NCBI GenBank assembly: GCA_002245135.1
Contig: NGBS01000658.1
Location: 1-26,665 of the forward strand
Length of the DNA: 26,665 bases
DNA from: Proteromonas lacertae
Taxonomy: Eukaryota; Sar; Bigyra; Opalinata; Proteromonadidae
Direction of reading: 5' to 3'
This document shows, in pieces, positions 21,318 to 26,665 of this stretch; position 1 is the stretch's first letter, and every line of letters begins with the position of its first letter. The translations under genes were made by a program, and so were the position numbers. The notes under the pieces are model-generated. The model saw only the letters and a program-made list of their open reading frames with translations. It was not told the origin of the DNA and made no database searches.

Positions 21318-24300
21318 TTATGGATGAGATAAAAGAGAAGTAATATATGAAGCTCTTCTTCCTGAGTTATAATCTACTTCAGCAAGCAATTTGTTAATTT
21401 GCACTTCATTTGTTTCAAATTCTTCATCATCACTCTACATTTAATATAAATATCAAATATACATCATCTTGTTCATGCTCAATTTTCAATATTTCTGGAG
21501 GAACAGTTTGCATATATGGAGATAAGTTGTTATTAGTGAATGATGGACTTTTTCTATTACTACTATTGTAATAATAGCATGTAAATATCATTATACGAAG
21601 TATTACTAATTGGCTGTTTTTCAAATGATGTAGATATATTACTTTTATCATCATTCTCATGCTAAGAGTATAAAATAACAATAAATAAAATATACAGTTC
21701 GAATGTATAAGAATTCTCTCAACCTTTCAAATTGTCTATCAGTCTATTTTAACAATAAAAGAAAAGCAAAATACTGGGCTTGAAGATCTAAATACTGGAC
21801 GTTCCTTTTTACTTGGTGTTATTGATCTTTGACTCTTTGGAGCACTGTTACTTCTCTTTGTACCTCTATTAAAAAAAAATAAAGAAAAATAAAGATAAAA
21901 TATATTTATACTGAGATGGTCTAAACATTTGAGGAGTTTGTGTATTACTATTACTTGATAATAAAGTATTGTTATAACTGTTATTCTATATAAATAAATA
22001 ATAATATTATACAAGTGATGATCTATTGGATCCTGATCTTTTGAATGATTTCTCTTCACTTGATGGTGAATATGACAATGATGATCTTGTTGATCTATAT
22101 GGCGGTTGAATAGAATCATTAAAATCAATTAAACTATCAGCAACAACAGGAGTTCTAAAAATATATAAACAACAATAATATATACAATTGTTTTGGTGAA
22201 ATAGATGGTCTTGCAGTTGGTGAATATCTAACTTGAGTTGGTGGTGGTGGTGATACTTTCTTTTCTTTGAAATTGTCAGATAATCTTTGGTTTATCCTTG
22301 AAGTATTTCTCATTCCTATTAGTTCTTTTATAACTTTATCGTAAGTATCTATTGGATAATGAGTAACATCTGGTTTGATCATTTGAACAATTTTTTGATA
22401 TAAATAATCTGAAGAAATCATATAATACATTTCGTTTAATAATGATTGAAGTTGACTAACTTTACCACTTCTTATCTTTAAATATTCCATAATATAATTC
22501 TAATAAATAATAAATTCATATTTAAATACTCTAAATGCTAATATTTCTTGATGAAGTGTATTATATATTCTATCATAACTTCTTTCATCGATTGTTTCTC
22601 TAGTTATTTCATTGATTAATCCATGTATTTCATTAATAGCAATATAATGTGGATAATCTGATGCATAATGAGATAATTCCATTAATAATGAATTAATATC
22701 CGTTAATGAATGATGCATTGCAGTAATTGGTGTATTTATATTGTAATATGGACGTTTTACTTCATTTGTGTATTTGCCAATATAAACACTTGGTTTAGTT
22801 TGATATGCTTTTGCAGAATCATTTTGTCTTTGTAATGGTGATCTGTTACTTCTTCTTGGTTGAATATTCTTACCTTTCTCAACATATGTTTGAAGATATT
22901 GTTGTTGTTGTTGTTGTTGAGGTGGTGATGTATTTCTAATAACTTGTATTGTTTGTTTTGGTGGAGTATACCCTGTTCTAATATATGGAGCAATTGGATC
23001 AGCTGGTCTATTTTGTCTTGTCGGTCTGACAATCTTTACTGGAGATGATTTTCTAACATTTGCAACTTGTTGAATTGGTTGTGATTGTTGTAGAGGTGGT
23101 TGAATAGGTTGAGGTGTAACAGTTGGAGTTGGAATAGGAGTAGGAGTAGGAGTATTCTCTCTAATGATAGTTTAAAATAGAAATAATAATATACTTATTT
23201 GGTTCTTTTCCAAGTAATGCATCATGAAATCCGCCAATCTTTTTCATATCTTCTTCTCCTAAATCTGTACTATCAATCACTTCGCTGATTAATCCAGCTA
23301 AAGATTCATTCTTCTCTTTTTTATCTTCCATTTCTTTCTTTGCAAATTCATTCTGTTGTTTTACATATCTATAGAAAAATATAAATAGCAAAATACTCAT
23401 CCTTTCTTCTATGGATTTCTTTATCTAACTCATCAAGTTGATCATAATTGTATTTATCCACATAGGAATCACTCGTTATCATTTTCAAAGTATTATCTAA
23501 ATAATCCTTAAACGATTTTCTAATTTCGTTATCTTTATTATCTTCTATCAAATGTTGGTAGGAGTATATGGTAGATTCAATATCATTCAACTTTGATGAA
23601 CATTGAGCAATATTCTTTTGATTAGTTTGAATAATATCTAATGATTCTTTTATCTTCTTGATTCTATCATTGGTATTTAAGCAATCGCCTGATTCTTCAA
23701 TTTCTCCATTTATATTGTGAATCACAGGTTCAGTTCCTTTTATTGCATAAAACCATTTTCCACTTTGAATTAATCCATAATAACTATTACCTAAACTCAT
23801 ACATTCATCCATGTTTATTGTTCGATTTAAATTTATATCATTATCTAACTCACTCTTTAAATAATTTTCTATCTCTTTTTGAATTAAAGGAATTCTTAAA
23901 CTTCCTCCTATTATCACTATCTCTAATTTCTTATTATCTTCTTCTTCTTCTATTAAACCACTGTTTACAATACTGTCTTTTATTATATCAATCACTTTGG
24001 TATTTATTCCATTATTTTTCAATATTTCATTTAATTCATTTACACTGTAATCACTTTCATAATCATTATCACCATCATCAATACTTATATGAATTGTATC
24101 AGCTCCACTTGCACTTAACTTCTCTTTCATCTTTATTATCTCTTCTTTCACTTTCACATATAATTTTTCACTTATATTATCTATATTCATACCCATTTTT
24201 CCAATCAAAGCATTTACTAATAAATTATCGATATATCGACCTCCAATCTTATCATTGTTATAACTGTGACTTAATATCTCACATTCATTTTTCTTGTATT

Positions 24301-25043
24301 TTACTATTGTACTACTACAGTTTATATAACCCATATCTAATAATAAAACAATTCTCTCTTCATTTTCATTCAATTTATTGTTGTTTTCATATCCAAAACA
24401 TAAACTCGCACTTAAATATTCAGGAATATTCTTTAGCACTTTCATTTCACATACTTTATATAATTCATTTATATATTCGATTTGTTTTTCATTGTAATAA
24501 CATGGATGACATATTATTACTTCATTTCCTTCTTTCATCATTGTTTCTTTCAAATATTTCATTAACAATACAAACAGTAACTCTATACAACAATATCCTT
24601 CTGAACAATTATTATCACATTTACTGCATCCCATCTATTCATTATAATTTGATATAATACATTGAAGCAAAGAGCATGATCTTCTATTCTTGCAACAGTT
24701 GGTTTATATTTCCAATTTTCATCATAAACTACATTATCATGAATAAAATATTTTCCAATATATTCTTTCAACTCATTTACATAATGTTCTGCTAGTTTAG
24801 TACTCTATATATAAAAAGTAGCAACTATACTTGAAGTTCTGCTTGATATCCAAATTCAAATGATTTTTTGTTATAAGCAACACAAGACCTAATTCATAAA
24901 GAGCAAAATTAATACGGAGTTGAATGTTGACTAAAAGAATTATCAGCAATTCTACATGACTCATCACTAATTGTAGATATTGTAGTTTTCTTTGCTCCAA
25001 AATCCACTCCATAAAACTGTGTAGGCTTTTGATCTGATGACAT
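21318..25043 (-). CDS. Hsp110-like protein with Pro/Gln-rich and Ser-rich tail (1107 aa)
   Basis: Fourteen exons sum to 3324 nt: 25043-24916, 24888-24831, 24804-24661, 24634-23397, 23368-23195, 23160-22530, 22499-22186, 22154-22013, 21985-21912, 21865-21775, 21743-21696, 21661-21597, 21562-21463, 21434-21318. The ATPase domain (about 1-400) has FYGVDFGAKKTTIST, STPSCVAYNKKSFEFGYQAE (the canonical Hsp70 'TPS.Vaf' segment), LKEYIGKYF, LLLDMGYINCSST and IIGGSLRIPLIQ. A lid-like segment follows directly (LNDIESTIYSYQHLIEDN). Residues about 580-735 are rich in Pro, Thr and Gln, with TPTPTPIPTPTVTP and QQQQQQ. One YP unit (SDYPHYIAINEIHGL) and one THYPIDTYDKVIKEL unit follow, then a Ser/Arg/Pro-rich tail split into short exons. 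It ends RRASYITSLLSHP. The tail is built differently from the other two paralogues. It is divergent from the J-protein gene. Confidence 0.85.
23753..24574 (-). repeat. ATPase-core homology block, copy 3
   Basis: Matches 4069-4887 and the corresponding part of copy 2, with a one-codon GAA insertion in the Glu run before DNKKLEIVIIGG. Both block ends fall inside exon 4, not at introns. Confidence 0.9.
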
Positions 25044-25099
25044 CCGTTATATTTTTCAAAACAGATTCCAAACCAACATCAAACCTATTAACATTTCAA
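25044..25099. promoter_or_regulatory. 56-bp divergent intergenic region, chaperone and J protein
   Basis: Only 56 bp separate the minus-strand Hsp110-like ATG (25043) from the plus-strand J-protein ATG (25100), so both promoters must overlap here or extend into the genes. An alternative J-protein ATG at 25037 would overlap the other gene's start, but it gives a poorer N-terminus than the signal-peptide-like one at 25100. Confidence 0.5.
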
Positions 25100-26147
25100 A
25101 TGAGTTTATTTCTAATAACATTGCTTTGTTCTTTTGTTATAGCAAATGAAGATTTATATTGTGGTGAGAAAAATTGTTATGACCTATTAGAATTGGAAAG
25201 AAGTGCTACTTTGAAAGGTATTTTTTGATTTAGTTATTTTTAGAAATAAAAAAGTCATATAGGAAATTATCATTGAAGTGGCATCCTGATAAAAATAAAA
25301 GTCCAGATGCTTCTGATATGTTTATCAAAGTAGCTCAAGCCTATGAAGTTCTATCAGGTATTTGAATTTGTTTAATTCTTGTAGATGAAAATGAAAGGCG
25401 TGATTATGATTATTATCTTGATCATCCAGAAAATTTCGCTTATAACCAGTTTCGTTTCTATAGATATAGATATGCTCCAAAAACTGATTTACGTATTGTT
25501 ATATCCGTTTTTGTTGTGTTAACTACCAGCATTTCAATGGTGGATGCAACATAAACGATATAATCAAGCAAGAGGTTATTTAAAATCCCATAAAGAAGTA
25601 AGATTAAGAGCAGACAAACTATTTTACAAGACTGAACCAGAATTATACAATAGAATATGCTATAAAAAGACAAAATCTGAAAAATTCAATTTGAACAAAA
25701 AATAGAAGATTATATCGAGAAAGTTCTAGACACAACAACAGTAGAAGGAGGGTATGGCAAACCAGATTGGCATTATTTATATCCATTCTTATCTGCAAAA
25801 TACCATACAATCTGTATTTATATATAAAATGGTTAATACACTGGTATATTGATTATAATATCAAAAAGTTACCTTATAATGAAGAAGATGAAATATATTT
25901 AACAAGAATAGCAATGAATGTATCTGAATCACAATGGAATTGTATTGAACAGGATAAGCAAGAAGAATATATATCAAAGTATGATAATTATATCAAATAT
26001 CTTTAATAGAAAGTTATGGATTGTAGAGAATTTAGAAAATTTAAGAAGCAAAGTCAAGAAGAGTTTAAAACACAACATGGTAATAAATACAAGCAATATG
26101 TGAGAATGATGAAAAAATATAAACCAGAGAATATTCAAATGGATTAA
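25100..26147 (+). CDS. DNAJC25: DNAJC25-like membrane J protein, frame disturbed
   Basis: The family is an endomembrane J protein that stimulates Hsp70-type ATPases. A signal peptide ([15 protein letters not shown]) is followed by [17 protein letters not shown], matching the family's 'LYCG..dCYevLg' start. The J domain spans introns 25218-25243 and 25358-25384 and keeps HPD in [25 protein letters not shown] and [16 protein letters not shown] match the DNAJC25 'YDYMLDHPE' and first membrane region. Further on, [26 protein letters not shown] and KLWIVENLE keep the family order. Intron 25979-26009 fits. However, the family similarity changes frame at about four places after 25520 (near 25532, 25685, 25765 and 26036). 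Either base-level assembly errors or gene decay explains this; the three neighbouring large genes show none. The end is placed at TAA 26145-26147. Confidence 0.8.
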
Positions 26148-26273
26148 GTAGTAAAATATTATCATTTTTCATTATTTATAAATGTTATATTCTATGTTTT
26201 TTAATTGTACAATATTTATATACAATGTTTTTAAACGAAAATTTAACCACTAATTTGTCTGAGTGGAACAAGT

Positions 26274-26358
26274 GCAGGATTGAACCCAGGCAGGTGCGAG
26301 TGCGGGCTTCAAACCCGTAGGGATTAACGTCCAGCGGTTCGATTCCGCCTATCCTGCG
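26274..26358 (+). tRNA. tRNA-Sec (anticodon UCA)
   Basis: The gene reads UGA as selenocysteine. The anticodon loop CTTCAAA with TCA at 26309-26311 sits on stem GCGGG/CCCGT. The acceptor is the long eukaryotic 9-bp form: GCAGGATTG pairs with CTATCCTGC, with a T-T mismatch at the eighth pair, as in human tRNA-Sec. The T arm GCGG-TTCGATT-CCGC has 4 bp, giving the 9/4 fold, and includes a perfect B box, GGTTCGATTCC. The variable arm forms GGAT/GTCC with loop TAAC. The D arm (about 26284-26300) does not form the usual 6-bp stem by eye. A T run follows at 26362-26366. Confidence 0.93.
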
Positions 26359-26361
26359 ATA

Positions 26362-26366
26362 TTTTT
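26362..26366 (+). terminator. RNA polymerase III T-run terminator
   Basis: Five T residues begin 4 bp after the tRNA-Sec gene, as expected for a Pol III terminator. T runs are frequent in this DNA, so position is the main support. Confidence 0.5.
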
Positions 26367-26588
26367 GAATGATTGTATTGAAATTTTTAACAACCTTTTT
26401 TTATTTTTTTAGTGAATCTTTTTAATTTAGAAATATTGTGTGTTTTTATACAATAAACACAAAATTCATTTTTCATATAACAATATGTAATTTTTTATAA
26501 TTCTATACCAGATCATGTCTATATAGAAAATCAAAAAAATTTGATTAAATAAATATATTTACGGTTTAGATTCTAATGCCATTTATTT

Positions 26589-26665
26589 CTAACCACCAGC
26601 AGCACTGCCGTCAACCTTATGAGACAACATTAAACTCTTAAACTCAGCAAAATCATTAAATGATG
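26589..26665 (-). CDS. C-terminal end of a probable BART-domain (ARL2-binding) protein, partial
   Basis: On the minus strand the frame SFNDFAEFKSLMLSHKVDG runs to SAAGG and TAG (26591-26589). It aligns without gaps to the end of the BART domain of human ARL2BP (SFTDFLAFKEMFLDYRAE), sharing S-F-x-D-F, F-K and the later Leu and basic residue. BART proteins bind ARL2/ARL3 GTPases and often act in cilia and microtubule biology. Only 25 codons lie in the window, so an EF-hand end (x-F-x-E-F-x-x-L-M) is a possible alternative. The 230 bp between it and the tRNA show no gene. Confidence 0.4.
   Translation of the reverse strand, partial: SFNDFAEFKSLMLSHKVDGSAAGG

Noticed and set aside
25493-25530. 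A GTATTG...CCAG intron in the J-protein gene to explain the first frame change
   Set aside because: It restores the frame but removes RIVISVFVV, which aligns with the family's first membrane segment with no gap, and its CAG end is unlike other 3' splice sites here.
25751-25764. A 14-nt GT-AG intron in the J-protein gene to explain the third frame change
   Set aside because: It is far shorter than any other intron in the window and would delete YGKP, which is conserved in the family.
1-26665. CRISPR arrays, transposons or virus-like elements
   Set aside because: No regularly spaced short direct repeats, transposase, reverse transcriptase, integrase or capsid-like frames were seen. All repeats found are coding duplications.

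Overview
This window is eukaryotic nuclear DNA from an AT-rich protist whose species I cannot name. The signs are about 70 spliceosomal introns of only 23-55 nt (almost all GTAT...TAG), a eukaryotic-type selenocysteine tRNA, and eukaryote-specific genes (an Hsp110-like chaperone family, PrimPol, a DNAJC25-type membrane J protein). All spliced frames read with the standard genetic code: TAA, TAG and TGA each end a gene and none interrupts a spliced frame. The short introns recall ciliates, but the reassigned-stop codes common in that group are excluded here.

Layout: (1) 1-3477, plus strand: 3' part of a repeat-rich gene whose start lies outside the window. (2) 3618-13901, plus: a 26-exon gene for a predicted 3156-residue protein, with an Hsp110-like ATPase domain, helical lid, long helical repeat tail, acidic and Ser/Tyr-rich regions, and a C-terminal membrane anchor. 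(3) 14047-15487, plus: PrimPol primase-polymerase, with a perfect E2F-type site just upstream and one candidate minor-class (U12) intron. (4) 21110-15552, minus: second Hsp110-like gene, 20 exons, 1660 residues. (5) 25043-21318, minus: third Hsp110-like gene, 14 exons, 1107 residues. (6) 25100-26147, plus: DNAJC25-like J protein, divergent from gene 5 with 56 bp between start codons, its frame disturbed in about four places. (7) 26274-26358: tRNA-Sec(UCA). (8) 26589-26665, minus: C-terminal end of a probable BART-domain protein.

The striking content is the Hsp110-derived family. Three full members share a nearly identical ATPase core of about 820-1060 bp but have divergent N-termini and tails, which suggests gene conversion between inverted copies. 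The beta-sandwich substrate domain seems reduced to a few dozen residues. The lid runs straight into repeats of about 45-60 residues in at least two classes, one with a 'YPxYP' motif and one with an 'I-P...L' motif. Introns sit at the same place and phase in successive repeats, and a cassette exon of exactly 62 nt recurs six times. The genes therefore seem to have grown by duplicating intron-bounded units. Hand-spliced coding lengths of the three full genes (9471, 4983 and 3324 nt) are all multiples of three, which supports the exon models.

The left edge lies inside a repeat also present in inverted orientation at 18378-18993, so the window may start at an assembly break. Every intergenic gap is shorter than 300 bp. 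I saw no transposase, reverse transcriptase, CRISPR array or virus-like gene.
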